From: Pseudomonadota bacterium
GTDB taxonomy: Bacteria; Desulfobacterota; Anaeroferrophillalia; Anaeroferrophillales; Tharpellaceae
Assembly (NCBI GenBank): GCA_015486445.1
Contig: WFRT01000132.1
Span: 1-13,189 of the forward strand
DNA: 13,189 bases
Direction of reading: 5' to 3'
Below, piece by piece: positions 6,541 through 13,057 of this stretch; positions within the stretch are counted from its first letter, which is position 1, and the number at the start of each line of letters is the position of its first letter. The translations under genes were made by a program, and so were the position numbers. Under the pieces are notes generated by a model, which was not told the origin of the DNA, searched no databases, and was given only the letters and a program-made list of their open reading frames with translations.

Positions 6541-7941
6541 TTACAGACCGGATTTCCAGGTCTTGAGCTTTTCCGTGGCGGCGTCAAATTCGTGGGCGAA
6601 AGAAGGCTGGTTCTTGTTGGCATTGCCGACCAGAACCAGACGTCCGCGGCCGGGTCGGTCGGGATCCGGTTCAAGACGCAGCCAGAGCCGTTTGTGTGAC
6701 ATGAAAAAGGCCACGTACAGCCCCAGGATCATCATCAAACAGCCTGTCCAGACCACCCAGACCCCCGGGTCCCGGTTAACCTGCAGGCCGGTGTAATAGC
6801 GTTCTTCGAGGTTTTTGAATACACAGTATTCACCGTTTTTGCTCTGCTGTCTGGCAAACGCCGGGAAACGCAGGAACGACCAATACTGGTACGGGCGGCC
6901 GCCCTGTCCGGCATCCCGCAGCAGGAGTACCGCCGGCCCCATCCGCATATAATCGTTGTCAACCTTCAGGGCCTCGATCCAGCCCCAGTTTTCCGGCAGC
7001 CGCTGCGGCCGGCCGACCTCGAGTTTCAAGGGCAGGGCCAGGCCACCCGGCAGATGCAGTTCAACCTCGACATCCCCGCCGTAGGTCCCGTAGCTGGCCT
7101 GGTAAAAGGTGTAGCCGCCGTAGGAAAGAGGATGGTTGACCTCGATCACCTTGTGGGCCGCCGGCTTCCCCTGATCGTAGATTACCAAGTCACTGGAATA
7201 CTCCTTAGGCCCGCCGTTTTTGTAGAACTCAACCGAGAAATCCCGGCACTCGATCTCGAAGTTCAGTTTGACCGGGACCTTCTGGTCACCATAAGTATAG
7301 AACTGGCTGACCCTTTCTCCTTCGGGGATGTTGACAAACCCTTTGATGCCGAAAATCGAACCGATGATGCCGCCGGCGAAAATCACCAGCACGCTCAAGT
7401 GGACAAAATAGACCCCGAGCCGGGACCAACGTCCCTTCTCGGCGGAGAAATGAAACTCCTCACCGTTTTGACCAACCTTTTTCTCCAGTTGCCATTTCCC
7501 CGGCCAGATCTCCGGCAGACGGGCAAGTACGCTCTGTGGATCTTCGGGAATTCGGGCCAGCGGCCCACGCCAGACCAGCTTGCTCCCTTTCTCCAGGGTT
7601 TTGTCCAGAATCCTGGTGGGATGGGAGAAATAATGCCAGGCCCGGGGGAAGTGCTTCCAGGAGCAGGTAATCAGGTTGACCGCCAGCAGGGTCAGAATCA
7701 GGACGAACCACCAGGAATGGTACATATCCAGAAAACCGATGGACTTCAGAGTCGCATAGGTCGACTGGTCATAGTAACGCAGATACTGTTCTTTGAGTTG
7801 ATTCTGCGGGATAACGGTGCCGATAATCGAGACCAGGGCCAGGGTTATCAACAGAAAAATGGTCAACTTCAAGGAGGAGAAAAAGGCGATGAAACCGCCG
7901 GCAAACCCCTGATTCTTTTTTCTCTTTTTATCTGCAACCAA
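6541..7941 (-). CDS. resB: Cytochrome c biogenesis protein ResB
   Basis: Partner of CcsA in System II cytochrome c maturation (also called Ccs1). Read from the TTG at 7941 the protein has 466 residues. A basic N-terminus precedes membrane helices at about 22-44 and 77-94, a third at 176-197 with His181 (VHLSVLVIF), a large extracytoplasmic domain, and a fourth helix at 394-414, which is the ResB layout. The segment NHPLSYGGYTFYQASYG (269-285) is a recognisable ResB motif. Cytoplasmic residues follow the last helix. There is no usable ATG. A TTG two codons upstream (7947) is also in frame, but its spacing from AAGG is only 2 nt against 8 nt for the chosen one. It is first in the resB-ccsA operon. 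Confidence 0.93.
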   Translation of the reverse strand: MVADKKRKKNQGFAGGFIAFFSSLKLTIFLLITLALVSIIGTVIPQNQLKEQYLRYYDQSTYATLKSIGFLDMYHSWWFVLILTLLAVNLITCSWKHFPRAWHYFSHPTRILDKTLEKGSKLVWRGPLARIPEDPQSVLARLPEIWPGKWQLEKKVGQNGEEFHFSAEKGRWSRLGVYFVHLSVLVIFAGGIIGSIFGIKGFVNIPEGERVSQFYTYGDQKVPVKLNFEIECRDFSVEFYKNGGPKEYSSDLVIYDQGKPAAHKVIEVNHPLSYGGYTFYQASYGTYGGDVEVELHLPGGLALPLKLEVGRPQRLPENWGWIEALKVDNDYMRMGPAVLLLRDAGQGGRPYQYWSFLRFPAFARQQSKNGEYCVFKNLEERYYTGLQVNRDPGVWVVWTGCLMMILGLYVAFFMSHKRLWLRLEPDPDRPGRGRLVLVGNANKNQPSFAHEFDAATEKLKTWKSGL

Positions 7942-7971
7942 TTTCAATACCTTTTCAGTACAGTTTCCTAG

Positions 7972-8000
7972 CCTCTAACATGCCGGCCGCCCGCCGTCAA
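7972..8000 (-). promoter_or_regulatory. Candidate promoter for resB-ccsA
   Basis: The minus strand reads TTGACG, a 17-nt spacer, then TAGAGG, about 25-30 nt before the resB start. The -35 box is good and the -10 box poor (three matches), so this is tentative. Confidence 0.3.
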
Positions 8001-8062
8001 GGAAAAACGCTCCCGCAATTCCCCGGCAAGCGGCCTCCCGCCGGCCTCTGCCAGCAACGCAA

Positions 8063-8092
8063 AGAGGCACCCCGCAGCCACGGGGTGCCTCT
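8063..8092 (-). terminator. Hairpin, likely terminator after the four-haem cytochrome gene
   Basis: A perfect 12-bp stem (AGAGGCACCCCG / CGGGGTGCCTCT) with a 6-nt loop, starting about 28 nt past the cytochrome stop codon. On the minus strand only a short TTT follows, so termination may be partial, or the stem may mainly protect the 3' end of the mRNA. Confidence 0.65.
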
Positions 8093-8120
8093 CTATATAC
8101 AATCCTACTATCTTGTTCAA

Positions 8121-8480
8121 CTATTTTTTGTGACAACCCTTACACGGAGTCGGGCCCGCCTTCTTGCCGGCCTTCTTCAGGTCGCGATGACAGCCGCGGC
8201 ATTTCTTGTGCGCCGCATCTTTCATCTTCGGGGTCTTGCCCTCTTTTTTCTCTTTGTGACACTCGTCACACTTCTTCGGGGTACCCTCACCATTGTACTT
8301 GTGGTGACAGGTCTTGCAGTCGGTAATCGAGGCGGCAGCATGCTTGGCATGGGAAAAGGTAACGTCGCCTTTCTTGCAGGTAATCTTGAGGTCTTCCTTC
8401 GGAGCCTGCGGGGCGGCAAAAGCCAGCATGGCAACGGCCAGGAAAACCACCGCTACGGTCAAACCAAGAATCTTTTTCAT
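8121..8480 (-). CDS. Small periplasmic four-haem cytochrome c (c3/c7 family)
   Basis: A 119-residue exported cytochrome. A signal peptide (Lys2-Lys3, then hydrophobic 4-21) ends in AFA-AP, suggesting cleavage after about residue 23. The mature part has four CxxCH haem sites: CKTCH (55-59), CDECH (71-75), CRGCH (94-98) and CKGCH (113-117). It has four further histidines (44, 47, 60, 91), enough to give each haem a second axial His ligand as in c3-type cytochromes. The DVTFSHAKHA segment resembles the start of c3/c7 cytochromes such as PpcA, which has three haems. The mature protein is very rich in lysine, suiting docking to acidic redox partners. The start is set by GGAGGG 6 nt before the ATG; a longer reading to 8558 adds 26 residues ahead of the signal peptide and is unlikely. 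Likely role: periplasmic electron shuttle. Confidence 0.93.
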   Translation of the reverse strand: MKKILGLTVAVVFLAVAMLAFAAPQAPKEDLKITCKKGDVTFSHAKHAAASITDCKTCHHKYNGEGTPKKCDECHKEKKEGKTPKMKDAAHKKCRGCHRDLKKAGKKAGPTPCKGCHKK

Positions 8481-8575
8481 AACAATCCCTCCATCTAAAA
8501 GTTCGGTTAAAAAAGTTGACATATTTTCCAGCAAAGCCAACCGGGCTTCAGGGCCCAATTCGTTCCGCAGAAGGT

Positions 8576-8604
8576 GCTATACAAAATATCATCGACCCTG
8601 TCAA
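8576..8604 (-). promoter_or_regulatory. Sigma-70 promoter for the four-haem cytochrome gene
   Basis: The minus strand has a perfect TTGACA, a 17-nt spacer, and TATAGC (four of six matches). This is the best promoter match in the window. It predicts a leader of about 90 nt before the ATG at 8480. Confidence 0.7.
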
Positions 8605-8667
8605 GCTCTATAACGGCCGTTTTATTTCTTCAGCCTTGCGGATTCCGGCGGCCCGGCCGCTTATAAT

Positions 8668-9324
8668 TTATCCGGCCAGGGCCACAACCCGCCGCACCAG
8701 TTTGTCGATTCCCAGCCAGATTTCCTTGAGTCCCGGGCCCAGCATGTAGGCCGGGGTCGTCACCAGGCGCAGGCGTTCATCGACCACGATATCGTCAACC
8801 GGGCACTCAATGTGACGGGCGCCGAAGGACTCCAGGGTCCGGGCCACGGCGGGGTCGCTGCCAATCGTCACCTCGGGGCCGAGATGACCGAAGACCCGGG
8901 CCAGAACCACCGGAGCGATACAGATCGCACCGATCGGCTTATCCGCCGCCCGCAAATCCAGCAGCAACTTTTCCACCCCGGAATTGACTTCGGCATTGAT
9001 CCCGGCCACGGCAAAGTCACTTAAGTTTTTGGCCGCCCCGAAACCGCCCGGCAGAATGATGCCGTCTATTTCCGAGGCCGACACCGACTCCAGGCTCCGG
9101 ATCTCACCCCGGGCGATGCGGGCCGCTTCCACCAGGACGTTGCGGCTTTCCGCGACCGGTTTCCCGGCCAGGTGATCGACCACGTCCCGCTGCGCCATAT
9201 CCGGCGCCAGGCAGAAACGCTCAGCCCCGGCCTGGTCGAGAGCCAGCATGGTCAAAACCGCTTCATGAATCTCCGAACCGTCATTGACGCCGCACCCCGA
9301 CAGTAGAACTCCAATCCTGCTCAT
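8668..9324 (-). CDS. elbB: ElbB-like DJ-1/PfpI superfamily protein
   Basis: A 218-residue protein of the ElbB (SCRP-27A) group in the DJ-1/PfpI glutamine-amidotransferase-like fold. Visible motifs are VLLSGCGVNDGSEIHEA (6-22), LPGGFGAAKNLSDFA (91-105) and GAICIAPVVLA (132-142). In the last, Cys135 sits at the nucleophile elbow, as in DJ-1 relatives. The length matches ElbB (about 217 residues). In E. coli the protein has been linked to isoprenoid metabolism and shown to have glyoxalase activity, but the true substrate is uncertain and I infer only the family. The ATG has GGTGGAG about 8 nt upstream. It has its own likely promoter just downstream of element copy 2 and stands apart from the cytochrome gene, so no operon partner is evident. 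Confidence 0.92.
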   Translation of the reverse strand: MSRIGVLLSGCGVNDGSEIHEAVLTMLALDQAGAERFCLAPDMAQRDVVDHLAGKPVAESRNVLVEAARIARGEIRSLESVSASEIDGIILPGGFGAAKNLSDFAVAGINAEVNSGVEKLLLDLRAADKPIGAICIAPVVLARVFGHLGPEVTIGSDPAVARTLESFGARHIECPVDDIVVDERLRLVTTPAYMLGPGLKEIWLGIDKLVRRVVALAG

Positions 9325-9351
9325 TATCCGTACTCCACCTTATATTTTCAG

Positions 9352-9379
9352 GTTATCGAAGCGAAAAGATTTTTTTCAA
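9352..9379 (-). promoter_or_regulatory. Candidate sigma-70 promoter for elbB
   Basis: The minus strand reads TTGAAA, a 16-nt spacer, then GATAAC (five and four matches to consensus), leaving a leader of about 20 nt. The -35 box touches the 8-bp duplication of element copy 2, so the element inserted just outside this promoter and left it whole. Confidence 0.5.
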
Positions 9380-9387
9380 GAACTTTT
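9380..9387. repeat. Left 8-bp direct repeat of element copy 2
   Basis: The bases gaactttt recur at 9625-9632, each flush with an element end. Being short and T-rich, the match could partly be chance, but its position at both ends and the clean reconstruction of the ubiE end support a target-site duplication. Confidence 0.6.
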
Positions 9388-9624
9388 GTAACCATTCAGC
9401 TAAATTCTCTCTCCCCCTCTTTCAGGAGGGGCGGGGGTGGTTTTTCTGAGCGGTTTCGGAAAGATTTCGTTGTTTTTCCCAGCGAGCGGGAGCCTATAAG
9501 CATTGCAACTGTTTGAGCGAAGCGAGTTTTGCAATGCGGGCGGAGCGAGCGTAAAGAAAAACAGAAATCTTAACGCCTAGCGAAGAAAAGCCGCACCCGA
9601 CCCCGTATTCGGCTGAATAGTTAC
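9388..9624 (+). mobile_element. MITE-like element, copy 2 (complete, 237 bp)
   Basis: Ends are GTAACCATTCAGC (9388-9400) and the complement of GTAACTATTCAGCC (9611-9624), so the 13-bp inverted repeats differ at one base. The interior matches copy 1 closely in the opposite orientation but lacks about 25 bases. It carries CCCCTC-TTTCAG-GAGGGG (a 6-bp stem) followed by a G-rich run; the arms AGATTTC..GTTTTTC and GAAAAACAGAAATCT; and a central hairpin gcattgcaa (9500-9508) / ttgcaatgc (9529-9537). It fills the ubiE-elbB gap, and its right terminus provides the ubiE stop codon. No ORF of credible size lies inside. Confidence 0.8.
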
Positions 9625-10358
9625 GAACTTTTTTCCCCAAGGTAGAGGGTGGCGATGCCGAAGGTCAGGGGATGCCAGCGGCAGGCCGTAAACCCGGCCT
9701 CTTCAAGCCAGGCGCAAAACTCCTCCGGCTCGGGGAAACGGGCCACTGAATCGGGCAGGTAGCGATAGGCCTCTTTTTTCGCCATGAGGCCTCCCACCCG
9801 GGGCAGAATGCGAAAGAAATAGAAGTCGTAAAGAGCCCTGAGCCAGGTGATGCGGGGGCGGGAAAATTCAAGGATCGCCACCCGGCCGCCGGGTTTCAGG
9901 ACCCGGAAGAATTCCCCCAGGGCTTTCCGGCGGTCAACCACGTTGCGGATGCCGAAAGCGATGGTTACCAAGTCAAACCCGTCCCCGGCGAAGGGCAGCT
10001 CTTCGGCCGACGCCTCGACCAGTTCCAGGCGAGCCCCGGTGCGCAAAGCTTTTTCCCGGGCCAGTTCCAGCATTCCGGGACTGAAATCGAGCCCGACGAT
10101 CCGGGCCTGAGGAGCCTTTTTCCGCAAGGCCAGGCTGACATCGCCGGTGCCGCAGGCGACATCGAGAAGATCCTTCATCTCCGGCCGCAGGGCCATGCGC
10201 ACCAGGGTCCGGCGCCAGCCGCGATCGATGCCGAGGCTCAGCAGGTGGTTCAAGAAATCGTACCGGGGAGCGATTTCGCTAAACATGTCGCGAATCGCCC
10301 GGGCCCGTTTTTCCGGCTCTCCGTCGGGAACCGCCAGGGACGTCAGTTTGTCACTCAT
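9621..10358 (-). CDS. ubiE: Demethylmenaquinone/ubiquinol C-methyltransferase UbiE/MenG
   Basis: SAM-dependent methyltransferase for the C-methylation step of menaquinone (and, where present, ubiquinone) synthesis; in an anaerobe with no ubiquinone it would act as MenG. The 245-residue protein has the family N-terminus (MFSEIAPRYDFLNHLLS, 25-41), SAM motif I DVACGTGDVSLAL (66-78), the acidic SAM-ribose residue in GLDFSPGML (89-97), AFGIRNV (134-140), FRVLKPGGR (151-159) and a C-terminal LTFGIATLYLGEKSS. The ATG at 10358 lies 7 nt past the gyrA stop, with CGGGGAGAG upstream; a longer reading to 10535 runs back into gyrA and is not family-like. Its TAA stop codon lies inside the terminal repeat of element copy 2. 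Probably co-transcribed with gyrA. Confidence 0.95.
   Translation of the reverse strand: MSDKLTSLAVPDGEPEKRARAIRDMFSEIAPRYDFLNHLLSLGIDRGWRRTLVRMALRPEMKDLLDVACGTGDVSLALRKKAPQARIVGLDFSPGMLELAREKALRTGARLELVEASAEELPFAGDGFDLVTIAFGIRNVVDRRKALGEFFRVLKPGGRVAILEFSRPRITWLRALYDFYFFRILPRVGGLMAKKEAYRYLPDSVARFPEPEEFCAWLEEAGFTACRWHPLTFGIATLYLGEKSS
9625..9632. repeat. Right 8-bp direct repeat of element copy 2
   Basis: Matches 9380-9387 (gaactttt) and abuts the right element end. It codes for the last codons of ubiE: Lys-Ser and the first two bases of the final Ser codon. Confidence 0.6.
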
Positions 10359-10365
10359 CCTGAAA

Positions 10366-12981
10366 TCACTCTCCCCGGTCCGGAGTTTCAGTCGCACCCG
10401 GCTGCGCGGAGGACTCTTCCAGCCGATCTTTTCCGGCCGGACTCCCCTCCCCGGGTTCGGCAGCGCCGTTTTCGCCATCACTTTCGAGGCCTGACGCCAT
10501 GCGCTCTTTGAAACTGCGCTCCAGTTCCTCACCATCGGGCAGCAGGGCCACGGCCACCAGACGCTCCTTTTCCCGGTCGATCCGAAACACCCTCACCCCC
10601 ATGGTATTGCGACCCACCACCGAGATGTCGGCAACCCGGTTGCGGGTAATCTTGCCGGTATCGGTAATCATCATAATCTGGTCGGCATCGGAGGCCTTGA
10701 GCACCGCCACGACCTTGCCGTTGCGCTCGTTGACCTTGATGGTTATCACCCCCTTGCCGCCCCGGTGACGCAGGGCATACTCCCTGATCGGGCTGCGCTT
10801 GCCATACCCGTTTTCGGTAATCGTGAGCACCGTGGCTTCACTCTCGTCCGGGGCAAACACCTCGAGTCCCACGGTCTCGTCATCAGCCGCCATCCGACAG
10901 CCGATGACCCCCTGGGAAAGGCGGCCCGTGGCCCGGATATCGCTCGCCCGGAAATGGATGGCCTGGCCCAGGCTCGTCCCCAGCAGCACCGTATCCTCTT
11001 CCCCGGCCAGACGGGCGGCAATCATCTCGTCACCGGGACGCAGGGTAATGCCGCGGATGCCGCTGCGCCGGATATTGACCAGGGCCGACAGGGCCAGTTT
11101 CTTGACCAGGCCGGCGCGGGTCGCCATCATCACGTAGGCATCCTGGTGAAAATCCCGCAGGGCCAGGACCGTGGAAACCTCCTCGCCCTGGCTGAGTTGG
11201 AGCAGGTTAACCAGGGCCTTGCCCCGGGCCGCGGCGCCGCCTTCGGGCGCCTGGTAGACCTTGAGCCGGAAAACCCGACCCTGGTTGGTGAAAAAAGTCA
11301 GGTAGTCGTGGGTCGAAGCAACGAACAGGCGCTGGACAAAATCCCCTTCCCGGGTCTCCATGCCAAGGCGGCCGCCGGCCCCCCGGTTGTAGCTCCGGTA
11401 GGTCTTCAGCGCGGTCCGCTTGATGTAGCCATAGCGGGAGATGGTAACCACCATCTCCTCCTCCTCGATCAGGTCTTCAATATTGATTTCACTGCCGTCA
11501 TCGACAATCTCGGAACGCCGTTCATCACCATATGAATCACGCACATCCGCAAGCTCTTTGACAATAATTTCGAGAACCAGTTCCTCCCGGGCCAGGATCT
11601 CTTCGAGCCTGGCGATCAGGGCCACGACCTCGTTGTATTCCTGGATAATCTTGTCCCGCTCCATCCCGGTCAGGCGCTGGAGCTTGAGATCAAGAATCGC
11701 CTGGGCCTGGCGCTCGGTAAAATCGAACCGGGAGCACAGTTTTTCCCGGGCCGCCGCCGGGGAGGGCGCCGCCCGGATAATCTCGATCACCTCGTCGAGG
11801 TTGTCGAGGGCGATCTTGAAACCGGCCAGCAGATGGAGCCGCTCCCGGGCCCGGGCCAGTTCAAAGGCGGTACGCCGGCGAATGACATCCTTGCGGTGCT
11901 CGATAAAATGGCACAGCACCTCTTTCAGGTTGAGCACCTGGGGACGGCGTTCGACAATTGCCAGCAGGGTGATCCCGAACGAGGTCTGGAGCTGGGTCTG
12001 CTTGTAGAGCTGGTTCAAAACGATCTCGGCCTGGGCGTCGCGCTTGATCTCGATCACCACCCGCATGCCACGCCGATCGGATTCGTCACGCAAATCGGCA
12101 ATCCCGGTGAGTTTCTTGTGCCGCACCAGTTCGGCCATCTTCTCGAGCATCCGGGCCTTGTTGACCTGGTAAGGCAGCTCGGTCACGATGATCCGCTCCC
12201 GGCCCCGGGCATCGGTCTCAATCTCGGTCCGGGCCCGCAGCCGGATAACCCCGCGCCCGGTCATGTAGGCCGACGCGATCCCTTCGCGCCCGTAAATGAA
12301 CCCCCCGGTGGGAAAATCCGGTCCCGGCACGAGGCGCATCAATTCAGGCACCGAGATTTCGGGATTCCGGATGCAGGCGATGATCGCCTCGACCACTTCG
12401 GTCAGGTTGTGGGGGGGGATGTTGGTCGCCATGCCGACCGCGATCCCGGTCGAGCCATTGACCAGCAGGTTGGGGAAACGGGCCGGCAGGACCAGAGGCT
12501 CCTTCAGGGACTCGTCGTAGTTGGGAGCGAAAGCGACCGTATCCTTGCCGATGTCGGCCAGCATCTCCCCGGCCAGCCGGGACATCCTGATTTCGGTATA
12601 ACGCATCGCCGCCGGGGCATCGCCGTCAACCGAACCAAAGTTGCCCTGGCCGTCGACCAGGGGATAGCGCAGGGAAAAGTCCTGGGCCATGCGGACGATG
12701 GTATCATACACCGCGGAATCGCCGTGGGGATGGTATTTACCGATTACGTCACCGACGACGCGGGCCGATTTTTTGTAGGGCTTGTTCCAGGCGTTGCCGA
12801 GATCATGCATGGCATACAAGACCCGGCGGTGAACCGGCTTCAGGCCGTCCCGGACATCGGGCAGGGCCCGGCCGACAATCACGCTCATGGCGTAGGCGAG
12901 GTATGAGGTCTTCATCTCATCCTCGATATTGACCGGCGACGACCGATCGCCGAGAACCTCAACCGGCTCCAGTGGCTCCAT
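10366..12981 (-). CDS. gyrA: DNA gyrase subunit A
   Basis: Breakage-reunion subunit of DNA gyrase, which with GyrB introduces negative supercoils using ATP. The 871-residue length is normal. The N-terminal domain has MSVIVGRALPDVRDGLKPVH (32-51) and the quinolone-resistance-determining region GKYHPHGDSAVYDTIVRMAQ (81-100). Ser89 and Asp93 there correspond to E. coli Ser83 and Asp87, the wild-type (sensitive) state. The catalytic tyrosine is Tyr128 in AAMRYTEIR. Repeated beta-pinwheel blades follow. The GyrA box reads RHRGGKG (738-744) rather than the common QRRGGKG. A 50-odd residue acidic, Gly/Glu/Ser-rich tail ends the protein. The ATG at 12981 has AAGGAG 7 nt upstream; an in-frame start 21 nt earlier lacks that spacing. 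ubiE follows 7 nt downstream. Confidence 0.96.
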   Translation of the reverse strand: MEPLEPVEVLGDRSSPVNIEDEMKTSYLAYAMSVIVGRALPDVRDGLKPVHRRVLYAMHDLGNAWNKPYKKSARVVGDVIGKYHPHGDSAVYDTIVRMAQDFSLRYPLVDGQGNFGSVDGDAPAAMRYTEIRMSRLAGEMLADIGKDTVAFAPNYDESLKEPLVLPARFPNLLVNGSTGIAVGMATNIPPHNLTEVVEAIIACIRNPEISVPELMRLVPGPDFPTGGFIYGREGIASAYMTGRGVIRLRARTEIETDARGRERIIVTELPYQVNKARMLEKMAELVRHKKLTGIADLRDESDRRGMRVVIEIKRDAQAEIVLNQLYKQTQLQTSFGITLLAIVERRPQVLNLKEVLCHFIEHRKDVIRRRTAFELARARERLHLLAGFKIALDNLDEVIEIIRAAPSPAAAREKLCSRFDFTERQAQAILDLKLQRLTGMERDKIIQEYNEVVALIARLEEILAREELVLEIIVKELADVRDSYGDERRSEIVDDGSEINIEDLIEEEEMVVTISRYGYIKRTALKTYRSYNRGAGGRLGMETREGDFVQRLFVASTHDYLTFFTNQGRVFRLKVYQAPEGGAAARGKALVNLLQLSQGEEVSTVLALRDFHQDAYVMMATRAGLVKKLALSALVNIRRSGIRGITLRPGDEMIAARLAGEEDTVLLGTSLGQAIHFRASDIRATGRLSQGVIGCRMAADDETVGLEVFAPDESEATVLTITENGYGKRSPIREYALRHRGGKGVITIKVNERNGKVVAVLKASDADQIMMITDTGKITRNRVADISVVGRNTMGVRVFRIDREKERLVAVALLPDGEELERSFKERMASGLESDGENGAAEPGEGSPAGKDRLEESSAQPGATETPDRGE

Positions 12982-13024
12982 GGCAAAACTCCTTGAATGC
13001 AACAGGCCCTGCGGCCTTGGAAAA

Positions 13025-13043
13025 CGGCTTGTACGGCAAGCCG
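13025..13043 (-). other. Small hairpin upstream of gyrA
   Basis: Arms CGGCTTG and CAAGCCG (7 bp) around a 5-nt loop, followed on the minus strand by TTTTCC. It lies between element copy 3 and gyrA. It could be a weak terminator for the gene upstream of the window, or a structure in the gyrA leader. I saw no clear gyrA promoter here. Confidence 0.35.
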
Positions 13044-13057
13044 CGGTAAACTTTTTT

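Noticed and set aside
5642..6796. Long plus-strand open frame of 384 codons
   Set aside because: It is antisense to ccsA and the end of resB. Its translation is Gly/Gln/Pro-rich without family motifs, as expected from the complement of GC-rich codons; ccsA and resB on the other strand have clear signatures.
8481..8558. N-terminal extension of the four-haem cytochrome
   Set aside because: It would place 26 residues ahead of a classic signal peptide; GGAGGG sits correctly before the ATG at 8480.
9621..10535. ubiE read from an upstream start (304 residues)
   Set aside because: The extra 59 residues overlap the end of gyrA and do not resemble UbiE; the ATG at 10358 fits the family N-terminus and ribosome-binding site.
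11833..12906. Long plus-strand open frame of 357 codons inside gyrA
   Set aside because: Complement of the conserved GyrA N-terminal domain; no recognisable protein and no ribosome-binding evidence.
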